From assembly GCF_041146395.1 (NCBI RefSeq), contig NC_090989.1, positions 222,178,843 through 222,242,842 of the forward strand: 64,000 bases of DNA, written 5' to 3'. The notes beneath the pieces are model-generated. The model saw only the letters and a program-made list of their open reading frames with translations. It ran no database searches and had not been told where the DNA came from. The position numbers were made by a program, and so were the translations under genes. Positions 1 through 10,733 of the stretch are shown one piece after another. Within the stretch, counting starts at the first letter, position 1. The number at the start of each line of letters is the position of its first letter. The DNA comes from Eulemur rufifrons (taxonomy: Eukaryota > Chordata > Mammalia > Primates > Lemuridae).

Positions 1-770
1 ATCTCCACAACCGTAATTGCAACTTGCAGTTGGATGTCTCACCTGGTTGTCCCATTGTTACTTAAAGTTTAACATGTCCTGAAACAAAATCAACCTCTCC
101 AATATCCTCGAGTGCCCCCCAAACCTACACCTCCGCAAAGCTTCCCCTTCCAACTCTTGTTTCATTTCCTCAATCTCGAAAGCTTCAGCTCTTCCCTTTT
201 TCTCACTGCACTGCAACCAACCAATCATTGCCAAGTTATTCTGATTTCCTTTTGGCGGTGTCTTTCACGTCGGCCTCCTCCATCTTGATTTCGGTGCTAC
301 CATCCTGGTTCAGATCCTTGTTTCTCTTCACCAGGGTCATTGCGATGGGTTCCTACCTGGTCTCGAGAGGGAAACTTGTTCTCCCTCCTCCAAGCTACTC
401 TAAGCACTGCCCCAGGCTTGGTCTTCTCGAGGCCCCCTTCTGACTTTGTACCTCTCTTGCTCAGATGGTTTCAGGGACTTCCTTTTGCTATTGACTAAAG
501 TCCATCCTATTTATTGTGGATGTTTAGGCCCCCCGCAGTCTGCACGTGGTGTGAAATTTCATCCTCACACTCTCCATTGCCTCCCTTTACCACACTGGTC
601 CCCAGCCAGATAAGCCAGCCTTTCCAAACTCCCATAGTTCCCTTCACCTGGAAAATCATTCTCTCTGCTGCCGTTTCCACTTGCTCAAATCATATGCTAC
701 TGCAAACATCCAACTGTGACATCTCACAATTGCCTCCTATGATTTCCAGCAGAAAAGTGCATGAAATAAT
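1..770 (+). repeat. LINE/L2 fragment, sense
   Basis: Pyrimidine-rich text follows the L2 ORF2 3' half. Examples are the CTACCATCCTGGTTCAGATC segment near 295, the CTCCCTCCTCCAAGCTACTC segment near 380, and later phrases like the usual cell-culture-length L2 tail. The element runs off the left edge. It is heavily diverged and its open frames are accidental. Confidence 0.7.
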
Positions 771-1759
771 CTTACAGGTTCCCCGGTGGCTTGTGTCTAA
801 GCTGCTCATTGGTGGAAGCTGTTAGGCGTCATTGCTCCCATAGGGTCCCTGACATGAGTTATTATGTGTGTAACTGCTGTTGGATTAGTGGTTATCATAA
901 CGTGGATTAAATGGCAATCATTTTAAATGAGATACCTGCAGTGGCTGGCACAAGAAAGAGAAGGGGGTAAGAGGTGAGAGGGAGAGAGGGAGACTGGGAA
1001 ATAGGGAGAGAGAGAAAGAGGGAAAGAGAGATTTCAATAACCACCCATTAAATCTACATCTGGGTCAAATGGACTTATCTACTATGCTTCTCTTACACAA
1101 ATATTCATATGCCAGACTTCTTTTCCCGTAAAGGTGAAATGTGAGCCCATATTTAATTATGTTAGAAGATAAAAATTAAACACCAGCAATTTTGTCCTAA
1201 TTTGTTGCCTTCTCCAAGATGACTTCATTTAGTAATACTTGATTATAAAATACAAGGAATAATCTGAATTTTATTCTTCTTACCTCAGAACCTAGAGTAC
1301 TTTGGCATTTTCCTGCCCTATTGTTATATGGTTTTTGGTGTTATTTATTATTTCTTAACCCCACCTTGTAGTTTCCGAAATAAGGGAGTCATCCGATGGC
1401 TTATGTTCTGTTATATATTGTTTATTGGAGCATTCATAGCATGAATGTAAAAAGAAAAAAAAATTAGCTTTCTGATCATAATTTGTGTGGTAAAATTAAC
1501 TGAACATCTTAATCTCCTGACAACTTCTTGTCAGCTTTTGTAATGCACTTCACAGCCTTTATGGTAAGGTAACACGAGCTTCCTACTTATTTTGTTACAG
1601 CTGGTTCTCGTTGACAGTAATGATTCTAAAATCAAGAAGTAAATATTGCAACTAGAGTATTAACTCTGTTTATTCGGTCCATCAATTCAGGATGCATAGG
1701 AATAAAAATAAACTGGTTTTTCCTTAAACATCATCAGTCAAGAAGCTTTCAAGGACCAT
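771..1759. other. Unassigned intronic DNA with a GA-rich tract
   Basis: AT-rich DNA without a recognised repeat family. A purine tract of GAGA/GGGA type occupies about 955-1031, and an A-run lies near 1450-1462. No gene signal was seen. Confidence 0.5.
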
Positions 1760-2086
1760 TGCCCTAGTCTGTTCAGGCTGCTATAACAAAATGCCATACT
1801 GGGTGGCTTATAAACAACAGGAATTAATTGCTCACAGTTCTGGAGGCTGGGAAATCCAAGATCACTTTCTCATAGATGACACCTTCTTGGTGCATCTTCA
1901 TATGGTGGAGGGGAAAAGCAAGCCCCCTCAAGCCTCTTTTCTAAGGGCGCTAATCGCATCCATCAGGACAGAGCCCTCATAACCTAATCACCCCGCAAGG
2001 CCCCACCTGCTAATACCATCACATTGATGATTGGGATTCAAGATATGAATTTTGGGGGGACACAAATATCCAGACTGTACATAACA
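1760..2086 (-). mobile_element. MLT1-type MaLR solo LTR, antisense
   Basis: Read on the minus strand it starts TGTTATGTACAGTCTGGAT and passes through TTGTGTCCCCCCAAAATTCATAT. It then has the GGTGATTAGGTTATGAGGGC block and ends in the CTGTTGTTTATAAGCCACCC...GCAGCCTGAACAGACTA block. That order is diagnostic of MLT1 LTRs. It spans roughly 330 bp. No internal retroviral sequence adjoins it. Confidence 0.85.
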
Positions 2087-2787
2087 GTCATATAGATATC
2101 TACCAGAAGACATGGCAAAGAGGTAGTTTGGGGGCAGTGAGAGGGAACTTGGTGTCTGGGACATAATGGACATACAACTTAAGAAGCTAAACTTAAACTT
2201 CACTGTTACACTCTAGCAGCTAAAGCTGTAAAACCCCATTATAATCATATTCTCTTGTGGATAGGGCACCTTAAGGTGAGGAAAAGCCAAGGACATACAA
2301 AATGTGCTAATGGACTAAATGGAAGCAAAGATATTAGGTCATCACCTTTGTATCCTTTTCAGTAAGTTCTCTGTAGCATCTGACACTGTCAACCTCCTCT
2401 TCCTTCTTAAAGTTACGTTCCTATGGAGTCCATGTCAGACTCTCTCAATTTTTGAAATCTTTCTTTGTCACTTCTCTTGCAATTCATTTTCTCTCTCCAT
2501 TGTTAGTTTCTCTTCTTTCTCCCCACTCTATACATAGGTGTTTATCAAAGATCAATTCTTGGTTCTTTTCTCTTTTGTTCACTATTATGACTTCCACTAC
2601 CATTTTAATTGAGACAACTCCCAAATGCACAAATATTTAGCCTTGTCTTCCTCCAAGATCTTGTGTTTCCAAATTCCACACTCTCGCTCATACCCTCATT
2701 CTTCCTTGCCTAAACTATTGCTATTTCCTATGAACTTGGCCCCCCTAGTCCAATATTTGCCCCCACCCAACAATCCATCCTGTACAC

Positions 2788-3000
2788 TGAAAAGGTTGGT
2801 ACACTTTTCTGTAAAGAGACAAATAGTAAATATTTTAGGTTTTGCATGCCAGATACAGTCTCTGTCAAATACTCTCCTTTCTTCATTTGCTTGCTTATTT
2901 TTAAACAGTACTTTAAGATATAAAAACCACTTTCATGCTATAGAAAAATAGACCATGAACCAAATTTGACCCCCAGGCGGTGGTTTGCTGGCCTCTTGCT
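2788..3000. mobile_element. Old DNA-transposon fossil, probably hAT type
   Basis: The segment has TTTTCTGTAAAGAGACAAAT, then TAAATATTTTAGGTTTTGCA. It ends near AAATTTGACCCCCAGGCGGTGGTTTGCTGG, the layout of a common mammalian non-autonomous DNA transposon whose ends read CAGGGGTYGGCAAAC. The family name is uncertain. It interrupts the L2 around it. Confidence 0.5.
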
Positions 3001-3252
3001 GCAGTAATGCCTGATGCTTCTTACTGAAGCACAGAGTCAATCACATCACTCCTTTGAATGTAAAGTATAATGTTTTGCCTCTGGTTCCAGTTTCAAATTC
3101 CATTGCTTCTTTATGAGCCCTTCACACTAACCAAACTGATCTTCTTACAGTTATTTTTAAATTTTTTATTTCCCTGCATTTTTGTTCAAGCTTAGAGCAC
3201 TCTCTTTAGTCATATCCAACTGCCAAACGCATGTACATATATGCATATGGGT

Positions 3253-3280
3253 GTACACACACGCGCACACACACACAGCT
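3253..3280. repeat. (CA)n microsatellite
   Basis: An imperfect CA/CG dinucleotide run (ACACACACGCGCACACACACACA) lies within the L2 3' region. Confidence 0.9.
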
Positions 3281-3582
3281 GGAATACACTTAACTCCTTT
3301 ATTTGTAACTCTGTTGTGGTGTTTGTCCATAACACTTTAAGATATTTACGTACATCTCTAACTTTCTATGTATGCTTTTAAGAGCAGAATGTGTCTGATT
3401 CATTATTCTATGTTTTCCCTGCATTTACTCATGCCTAGTTGTGCTTAGTCCCATAGTGTGTACACAGTAGACACTCAATAAGTCTTTGTTTAATAGATAA
3501 GAGAGTGAATAAATGAATCCAGATGAATATAAATTAGTGGGGATGAGGAATACTGAGTTTCCATAAATTTTGTTAAAACCTC

Positions 3583-4350
3583 TGTCAGGGTAGCAGTCTG
3601 CTCTTGATTCTTGGTGTGCTCTTGGCCGAAGAATGACCAGACACACCAGAGCGTCAGGTCCAGCCTCTTGGCGGAGTGTTACCCTAGTTCTTTGGCTCCT
3701 TGCTTGGAAAAAAATCACAAGCAGAGCCAGTGTGGCGGAGTGACCACAAGGAGGAAGCAGTTTCACACGAGTAGCTTTATATTATAAAATGAAACAGGTC
3801 TGTCTCTGTGAGTGGAGAGAGAGAGAGACAGACTGACTCGCTGACTCGCTGACTTACTGACATACTGACTAACTGATTCCCTCTCTGGGAATTCTTGAGT
3901 TGTTTCTTTTTATTGACCTATTCTGGGGAAGGGCTTTCAGCAGCTGTGGGATGTTACCAAATGATTAACAGGTGTTCTCAAGGTTGTATTTGCTGTATGG
4001 AAGCTCCTTCTCTAAAAGCCCTACCTGCAGTGCAGGAAAGATGAACCACAATGTAGATTTAAGCTAATGACATAATAATTAGCCTTAAGTTACTCTAGAT
4101 CACTTTCCAAATCCTATTATGCTTAGGCTGGGGAATTCCCAGATTGGTAAAGGGTTCCCTCTTTCCCCAGGTGTAGCAGTTGCTTGGGATAGGATTAAGG
4201 GTGGAACAACACCAGAACAGAGTGCCCACCCTTATCCTTCTTCCCAGGTGGGGCAATTACTCAAGGCAGCACCAAAGCAGGGCACCCTTGTCCCTAGAAG
4301 AGCTGGAGATCCTAGCTATCTACCTAACATCTCTACTAACACAGTGACAC
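3583..4350 (-). mobile_element. Probable ERV LTR, antisense
   Basis: On the minus strand, the end near 3583 reads ...CAGACTGCTACCCTGACA. It is preceded by a TATAAAGCTACTCGTG polyadenylation-like element (about 3770-3785) and a C/T-rich U5-like segment. The other end is near the TGTGTCACTGTGTTAGTAG stretch (about 4335-4351). Its length (about 770 bp), terminal CA and R/U5-like arrangement suggest a class I solo LTR. No clean target duplication was found and the family is not identified. Confidence 0.5.
3833..3880 (+). repeat. Six-unit 8-bp tandem repeat CTGACTNN
   Basis: Consecutive octamers are CTGACTCG, CTGACTCG, CTGACTTA, CTGACATA, CTGACTAA and CTGATTCC. A short (GA)n tract precedes them at 3815-3828. 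The array lies inside the LTR-like element. Confidence 0.9.
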
Positions 4351-4439
4351 ATCTCCTTAGGGAATTATAGATTTGATTTATGAACTTAGATTTGATTCAG
4401 ACCTATCCACTTAAGTTGCAGGACCCAAAGAGGCAAGCT

Positions 4440-4582
4440 AATGTGGTGGTTATGAGGGGCAAGCTCTAAAAGCAGGCAACCCTGGATTCCAGTTCTGGCT
4501 TTATCATTCAAGTGGCTTAACCTGCATTAAGCCCCAGGATCCTCAGCTTTAAAAGGGAGTGGTAATAATCCCTATGTGTGCT
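4440..4582 (+). repeat. MIR SINE, 5' part, sense
   Basis: AAGCAGGCAACCCTGGATTCCAGTTCTGGC through GTGGCTTAACCTGCATTAAG to AGGGAGTGGTAATAATCCCTA follows the MIR core. The 3' part seems to resume at about 5226. Confidence 0.65.
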
Positions 4583-5225
4583 AGGATCTGCCATACGTGG
4601 AGCTTCCTCCTTTATGGTCTGGACTGTACTTTGATTTTTGTTTTACTCCAGTGAGACAAATATCAATATACCAAAAGATTAAGACTGGTCTGAGGGTTTC
4701 ACATGCCCTGTGTCCCCTACCAAATGCAAGGCCAAGAAGCATCCAGATATTACATGGCTTCCTGTCTTCCGTATACGTGTCCCAGGCTCCAAAGCTTGTG
4801 AATGTCCCTTAGACACTACAGAAAACAACAGAGAGCTATTGTCTGTGCCTTGTAGATTACTATCTGGAGGCCCAACTCCACTACCAGCCAATGCAGGGAG
4901 ATTTATTATTTTTATGAGGGCATAAAATAGGATGAAGGCTATACTGGTATCCAATCACAACTCTCTTACCCCATTTATGAAACTGAGGGCCAACTCTCTA
5001 CCTACCCTTTCATAGACTTATAAAAATCAAGCCAGCATAATTTCTAAATAAAAAAGTTTCATCTCTTTTTGCGGATAGACATCCAATATCTGGGAAAGGA
5101 TCACAAAGTCCAAGATGTTTCTTAGAAAAATAGGTGCTTAATACCATGGTTAGCATTATCTGCCAGGTCAGGGTCTCAGCACCATACAGAAGACATTGCT
5201 GAGGATTGTCAGTACCGCCCCCCCC
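4583..5225. other. Unidentified ~640-bp insert splitting a MIR
   Basis: This block separates the MIR 5' part (ends GTAATAATCCCTATG) from what reads as its 3' part (GGGTTGCTGGGAGAATTAAG). It ends in a C8 run (5218-5225). No family was recognised, and no terminal repeats or clear target duplication were seen. Its short open frames have no recognisable domain. Confidence 0.4.
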
Positions 5226-5345
5226 CATCCTGGGTTGCTGGGAGAATTAAGTATTAGCATGTGTAAAGAATGTTGGCACAAGCGTATGGCTCCTAGGAAG
5301 CACTCAGTAATTGCAAACTGTAATCACAGTTATTGTATGAGTAAC
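5226..5345 (+). repeat. MIR SINE, 3' part, sense
   Basis: GTTGCTGGGAGAATTAAGTA, then GTTGGCACAAGCG and GAAGCACTCAGTAATTGC follow the MIR 3' half. It is probably the continuation of the MIR interrupted at 4583. Confidence 0.6.
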
Positions 5346-5985
5346 TATAGGGACTGATTAGTATCTAAGCCCAGATGTCTCCTCTTTCCCTTGTATTTTC
5401 TCCAGTCTTAGTTAAAATTGTCAATGAGGCATACTTGGCTTCAGTGACCTGTCATTTCATCTTCAGTTCCATCTTCCCTTCTTCCTCACTTTAATGGACA
5501 GAGAGTACAGTCAGGAGGAAACATATATGTGACCTCTCAGATGGTGGTAAATAAGCAGGCCACTGTCTCCCCTGTTTAACATCACTGGCCAAATGAGGTC
5601 AACAGGAGTATTTATGGTCACAGGGGAAGGAACCTTGCATAGTTGAGAAGAGACTTTTTAGGCCAAATGGCTGAAAGTCATAGAGTCACGTATCAAGTTT
5701 AGAAAACAGCTCTCTCCAACACCATGTTTGGGGAGAAACAGAAATGCTCTTTGACATAGATGCTGAATTGTACCTAAACTCTTTTTAAATTTTATCTGAA
5801 TATCATCTTGATCACATGGTTTAAGTCGAAACATTTTAAATGAGATAGTGGAAAAAGTACAAAAAAAGCATTGTTTAATTAAAAATGTTTTCCATATTAG
5901 TTCTCAACAGACAATGGATTACTAGTAAATTTTTGGAGGTTCTGAAACACTTTTAGATGATTATAACATCACTGTTGTAGGAATA
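5346..5985. other. Unassigned intronic DNA
   Basis: No repeat family or exon signal was recognised. An AT-rich patch with TTTAAATGAGATAG and A-runs lies near 5830-5890. Confidence 0.4.
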
Positions 5986-5989
5986 AGGA

Positions 5990-6205
5990 TGATCAGGCTT
6001 TGCAGTCAGTTTGCCTGCTTCAAATCCCAGATCTGCTATTTAATGCATCACATCGGGCAAGTTATTTGACCTCCAGATGTGTTAGTTTTCGCCTCTAGAA
6101 AATTGAGATAATAATAATATCTATGTTACGGGATTAATTATAAGGATTGAATGAGTTAGTACATGAAGATAACATAATAAGCACTCAATAAATATTTTTA
6201 GTGTA
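5990..6205 (+). repeat. MIR SINE, sense
   Basis: TTTGCAGTCAGTTTGCCTGC, GGGCAAGTTATTTGACCTCC, AAAATTGAGATAATAATAAT and AGCACTCAATAAATATTTTT appear in MIR order. Confidence 0.75.
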
Positions 6206-6221
6206 ACAATGGTGATGATAT

Positions 6222-6430
6222 GATGATGTCTATATAGCACTCTGTGTTTAACAAAAATCACTTTTCACATTATCTTACTTGATACTAAAATCAACATTAC
6301 TGAGGTCACTATCAGTATCTCCATTTTACAGAGGAAAACCAAGACTCAAGGACATTAAAACAAGTCCAAAATCATTTAGTTAGTGGCAACCTTGGACTTG
6401 AACCAAGAGCATCTTTCTGCAAGTCCTAGG
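6222..6430 (-). repeat. MIR SINE, antisense
   Basis: The antisense core runs from ATTTTACAGAGGAAAACCAAGACTCAAGG to TTGGACTTGAACCAAGAGCA. It sits head-to-head with the sense MIR directly upstream. Confidence 0.65.
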
Positions 6431-6750
6431 TTCTTTTTACCATATTTCAGCTGACTCCATATTCTAAATGTCCAGTTTGACAAAGTTAAAAAAAACTTTA
6501 AAGTAGGAGCTAATTTTCTCTCCCATTCTTAGAATTATAGGAATGGATAGTTATTAGACTTTGAGATTCAGAAAAGACAAGACTATCTTTTTGGCTGGCA
6601 TTCCTGGAATCCCCTCTGCCCCCTATTCCTACAAGGGAAATGTCAGTGCAAAGTCCAGATCACCCTGTGTTCTTCTGCAAAATATTCCTTGAAATAAAAA
6701 AGGAATTGGAAGGAAATGACATTTACACAATTTTTTGCCAAGACAGCCAA
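6431..6750. other. Unassigned intronic DNA
   Basis: No recognisable repeat or exon. There is an A-run near 6488. Confidence 0.4.
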
Positions 6751-6754
6751 TAAC

Positions 6755-6965
6755 AATAATAGCACCTTTCATTTTATGGTATATAATGTGTAATAACACC
6801 TTACAATGTGCCCAGCTCTGTTGCATCCCTTGTGTCATTTCAGCTGCACAACAGTGGGGCAAGAATGATGTTTATTTTCCAGCTAACCAGAACAATGAAA
6901 CAGACTGAGGAAGACCACAGAAGTGAGCAGCAAATGCCCACTTGATTTTCAACCTCACTATCCAG
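6755..6965 (-). repeat. MIR SINE, antisense, degraded
   Basis: CAATGTGCCCAGCTCTGTTG, TGTCATTTCAGCTGCACAAC and CAATGAAACAGACTGAGGAAG follow the antisense MIR layout loosely. Confidence 0.5.
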
Positions 6966-7084
6966 GCCTGAGATTCTCTCTCATAACCAATGAAAATACA
7001 TACAATTTTAATGCTTCCGAACTTTTTCAGCCATATTCCTCAAAAATATCAGTAGATTGGAGTCAATGGAAAAACATAAACATT

Positions 7085-7180
7085 CCTTTTTTACTGAGAT
7101 AAATAAATAAAAATAATACAATAAATAACAACACACATAAAAATAAACATATTAGTGTGTTATTTTATTCTCTTTAATAT
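7085..7180. repeat. A-rich low-complexity tract (ATAA)n
   Basis: Repeated ATAAATAAATAAAAATAATAC-type units form simple sequence. The rest of 6966-7250 shows nothing recognisable. Confidence 0.7.
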
Positions 7181-7249
7181 CTGACTTACTAAATAATCTA
7201 CATGACAGTTGGTGGTTTGAGTTCCGACTCTAGGAAGGTCTTCCTGGAG

Positions 7250-8035
7250 ACTGGGAAGATTCAGTACATCTCACCTCCACTCTTCAGTCCCCTTCTGCCT
7301 CCCCAGGCCAGAACCTCACCACCCCCACCTAGACTATCCATACCTGGCTGACCTCACCACCACCGGTCTCTCCATTCCACAGACACAGGACTGCTGAATG
7401 ACTCTCTTTAAAGAGCAACTCTTATAATGTTACCTCCCACCCAATCAGAAACCCCCATTGTCCGCACTGTGTTCCCCAAAGTGCGGACTTCCCACCACTG
7501 ATTGCGTAGGAGATCATGTTAGGTGGAATGTACATTCATCTTTCTATTCTCAGAGTTATGCTTTTATATGCATATGTATATGAAATAATTATAATAAAAT
7601 ACAAAACTATTGATATTAAACCTAAATACATAAAAGTTTTAAAGGGGAATCACTCTGAAAAAAAAGATCTAATTGTAGTGTTGGTATGTAGAGATGGCAT
7701 AAAGGTGAAGATTGTACAAAAATGACTAGGTTGGAACACACTGGGCTTCAGAATGTTCAGTTCCTTAGTCTGACATTCAAGACCCTCCATGTTCCAGGCC
7801 TACTCTACTTTTCCATCCACAGCCACGAGTACTACTACTCTTGTCTTTTGTACTCTAACCAAATCTAATTTTTGAAAAATCCAAGAATGACTCACCTCTG
7901 TGACTTTGCTCACAGTGTTCATTGTGTCAAAATGTCCTCTCTCTGTAACCCCCTATCTCTAGACACCCTCCAGACCCAGAGTAAAGGCTGCCTCTTTCAT
8001 GGTCTCTGCCCAGAAGCCCACAAAATAAATAGGAA
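7250..8035 (+). repeat. LINE/L2, sense, with a ~240-bp non-L2 gap
   Basis: The L2-like text GACTATCCATACCTGGCTGA occurs near 7332 and GTCTGACATTCAAGACCCTCCATG near 7768. The intervening 7500-7735 is AT-rich and does not match L2, so it may be an insertion or a diverged part. The last L2 words are near GGCTGCCTCTTTCATGG (7988). Confidence 0.6.
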
Positions 8036-8164
8036 ATTTCAAGGGAATTGAGGAGTGATTGAGTGTGGTGGCTAAAGAAAGATAATGGTCAAGAATCATG
8101 GTTCCACTGAGCAATACAGAGAAACCCAGAAATGGAACTTGATTTAGGAAGATTAATACCTGTG

Positions 8165-8350
8165 TGGATTGACTACAACTGATAGAGCCCCGTCATGTAT
8201 ATTATCTCACAGATTTTATCGTCAAAACAACTTCTCATGGTAGGCAGGACAGCTGTTATCATGTGTGTGTTACTCATGGTGACCTCAGACTCAATAATGC
8301 TGAGAGATTTATCTACACAGCTCCAAGCAGCAAAGCTAGGATACAACCCT
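8165..8350 (-). repeat. MIR SINE, antisense
   Basis: ATTATCTCACAGATTTTATC, then CTACACAGCTCCAAGCAGCAAAGCTAGGATACAACCC, follow antisense MIR. Confidence 0.55.
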
Positions 8351-8411
8351 TGGGCTTCCTTACACTAATAATATTAACAATAATAATAACAATTGCATTA
8401 TTTTTCTAATT

Positions 8412-9193
8412 ATAAAATATTTTAAGGGAGAGATTTGTTTTTTTCATTTGTACAAATTTATGAGGTGTGTGTGAAATTTTGTTACTTGTATAAAATGCAT
8501 AGTGATCAAGTCAGGGGATTTAGGGTGTCCATCACCCAAGTAGAATACCTTTTTTTAAGTATAGTCATCCTACTCTGCTATCAAACACTGAATTTATTCC
8601 TTCTCTCTTACTATATGTTTGTACCCTTTAGCCCAGTTCTCTTCATCCTTCCCCTACCCCCTGACGCACCTTTCTTAGTCTCTGTTATCTGTCTTTCCAC
8701 TCTCTACCTCCGAGGGTTCAAGTTTTTTAACTCCCACAGATAAGAAAGAACAAGCGATATTTGTCCTTTTGTGCCTTGTTTATTTTACTTAAGATAATGA
8801 TCTCCAGTTCCATCCATGTTGCTGCAAATGATATTATTTCATTCTTTTTTATGGCAAATAGTATTCCATTGTGTATACATAGCACATTTTCTGTATCTGT
8901 TCATTCATTCATTGAAATTTAGGTTGATTCTATATCTTTGCTATTGTGAATAGTGTCGGGATAAACATGAAAGTGCAGGTATCCTTTTGATATACTGTTT
9001 TTTTTATTCCTTTGGGTAAATAACCAGTAGTGGGATTGCTGGATTGAATGGTAATTCTATTTTTAGTTTTTTGAGAAATCTCCATACTATTTTCCTGATC
9101 TGATCACTGTACATTATATATATTGAAACATCACTACACACTCCATATATATGTACAATGTGTGAATTAAAAAATAAAAATAAAATATTTTAA
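8412..9193 (+). mobile_element. L1 insertion with 5' inversion (twin priming) and 14-bp TSD
   Basis: The perfect 14-base repeat ATAAAATATTTTAA lies at 8412-8425 and again at 9180-9193. Between them, 8426 to about 9097 is antisense L1, starting in the 3' UTR (GGGTGTCCATCACCC, 8523) and running back into the ORF2 C-terminus (CAGTAGTGGGATTGCTGG, 9025). Positions 9098-9179 are the sense L1 3' end (TCACTACACACTCCATATAT) followed by an A-rich tail. This fits an L1 in + orientation whose 5' part was inverted. Unusually, both arms contain the same final ~70 bases of the L1 3' UTR. Confidence 0.75.
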
Positions 9194-9809
9194 TTGTAGA
9201 AACATAGAAAATAAATTAAGGAATACATGAGAAACTTAAATAATCATAATTATAATTTTGGCACATTCTGCATTTTTTCCTGTGCATAATTTTTACAGGA
9301 TTGAGGTAATTGTTTACATATATTTCTATCTTCAGGATTTTTTGACTTAATATATATATATATAATGATTTCCCTATCTCATCAAAAATGTGGCTTTAAG
9401 GAATAAGTAATATGTCATAACTTTTCAGAAATATATTTATTTTTTAAAAAATCAGAAAAGCACTAAAACTCTAAAGAACAAAAGGAAAGTCAGTGCAGGC
9501 TTGAGTCAAATATGTCGAGTTGGAGATTAGTATGAGGAGCCCCAGAAATTCGGTGGGCAGTTCAAGGGCTGGGACTGGAGTGCACAGGAAGGCAGGACCA
9601 GGCCAGAGACACATGGCAGCTGGCACGAAAGGGCTGTTTTGCAGAAGCAGTTCTAATTTTATTGTTTTCTTTCACTAGTTTGAGCCAATAGCCTATAAAG
9701 GAAACATACCAAATGTTGAAATTTAAGAAATAATCATCCTCCTTCCTCTTAATTCAAATGCCACCTTTTCTCCTATGAGCATCCATAATAGTAATCACAA
9801 CAGATAACA
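9194..9809. other. Unassigned intronic DNA with a short (TA)n
   Basis: AT-rich, with (TA) units at about 9348-9364. The 9480-9640 part is GC-richer and may be degraded L2, but I could not confirm it. Confidence 0.4.
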
Positions 9810-10135
9810 ATCAGCCAGGCCAGACACGCTGCGATAATGTGCCATCATTGCCTCATCTAAGCCTTATGACAATCTTTCCACACTGGAATGATCACGCATC
9901 CCATTTGCTTGAGACAGTTTAGTTTATGCTTGCGGCCCACCATGATTATTAATTGCACCCCTTCCACTTTCAAGAGTGTCCTGATCTGGGCTGTAAACTA
10001 TATGGTCACCCTGAGTATTATCTGCATTTCATAGATGAGGAAACCAAGGCACAGCAATGTCCCCAGGGTTACACAGCTGAGAAGGACAAGTATGGATTTG
10101 AACCTAAGCAGAATAAGTTCCAGAACATGCTTTCT
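9810..10135 (-). repeat. MIR SINE, antisense
   Basis: GCCTCATCTAAGCCTTATGAC is followed by CATTTCATAGATGAGGAAACC, AAGGCACAGCAATGTCCCCAGGG, TTACACAGCTGAGAAGG and GGATTTGAACCTAAGCAG. The core is well preserved. The stretch 9910-9985 between them does not align. Confidence 0.75.
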
Positions 10136-10199
10136 TGAGCCTTATATTATTAGGATAGAAAGTTTATGCCTTCTGCAAAATGGCATGCAACTTAAAGAA

Positions 10200-10300
10200 A
10201 AAGGCCAGGCCTTATACATCTTTGTGTTCCATTATAACACCTATCACAATGCCTTTCCACATAGTCAGTGCTCAATAAATATGGTAAGAATGAATGAGAA
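10200..10300 (+). repeat. LINE/L2 3' end, sense
   Basis: CCATTATAACACCTATCACAATGCC and CAGTGCTCAATAAATATGGTAAGAATGAATGAG are the L2 terminus. Confidence 0.6.
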
Positions 10301-10558
10301 TTAAGAGGTGTTTCCTAAATTCTCCATTAGGAGTATCCAATCATCAATCTTTACAGCCTTGTAGATCCTTCTAGGTATGCAAGAGCAGAACATCTTTATT
10401 TGTATCATATCGGAGATATGCAAGCCCTCGAATTTTCCTTTGTATATTAAATACAGTAGGCCCTACAAGTACCAGGATAGGTTCTCTACCCCTACCTCAC
10501 AGCCTATTCCCAAATAGGATTTTTTTCTCTTAAACATGGGCCAATGTTTTGCCTAAAG

Positions 10559-10733
10559 TCAGTAGAGCAAAAGTTCTAAGCCTAAATTCCATAAACAATT
10601 TGAAGTCTTTAGGGAGCTCTATGAATCCTCTGAAGCAAGATTTTGAGTGTGTTTGCTTATCATGGGAAGAATGTATACAATTCTCAGACTCCCTAAGGTA
10701 TCAATAACTCCAAAGAGTTAAGAAACACTGAAT
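10559..10733. mobile_element. Probable non-autonomous hAT DNA transposon
   Basis: One end reads CAGTAGAGCAAAAGTTCTAA and the other AGAGTTAAGAAACACTG, whose reverse complement is CAGTGTTTCTTAACTCT. These resemble the CAGTGGTTCTTAA-type termini of Charlie-like elements. It is short (about 175 bp) and the family is not assigned. Confidence 0.5.

Larger units (their letters stand above)
2330..3500 (+). repeat. LINE/L2, sense, with an hAT-type insertion
   Basis: L2 features occur in order: CTGACACTGTCAACCTCCTC (2380), GATCAATTCTTGGTTCTTTT (2549), ATGACTTCCACTACCATTTT (2588), then TCACATCACTCCTTTGAATG (3040). It closes with the L2 3' end GTACACAGTAGACACTCAAT (3460). The block at about 2788-3000 is foreign to L2 and is listed separately. 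Confidence 0.7.
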
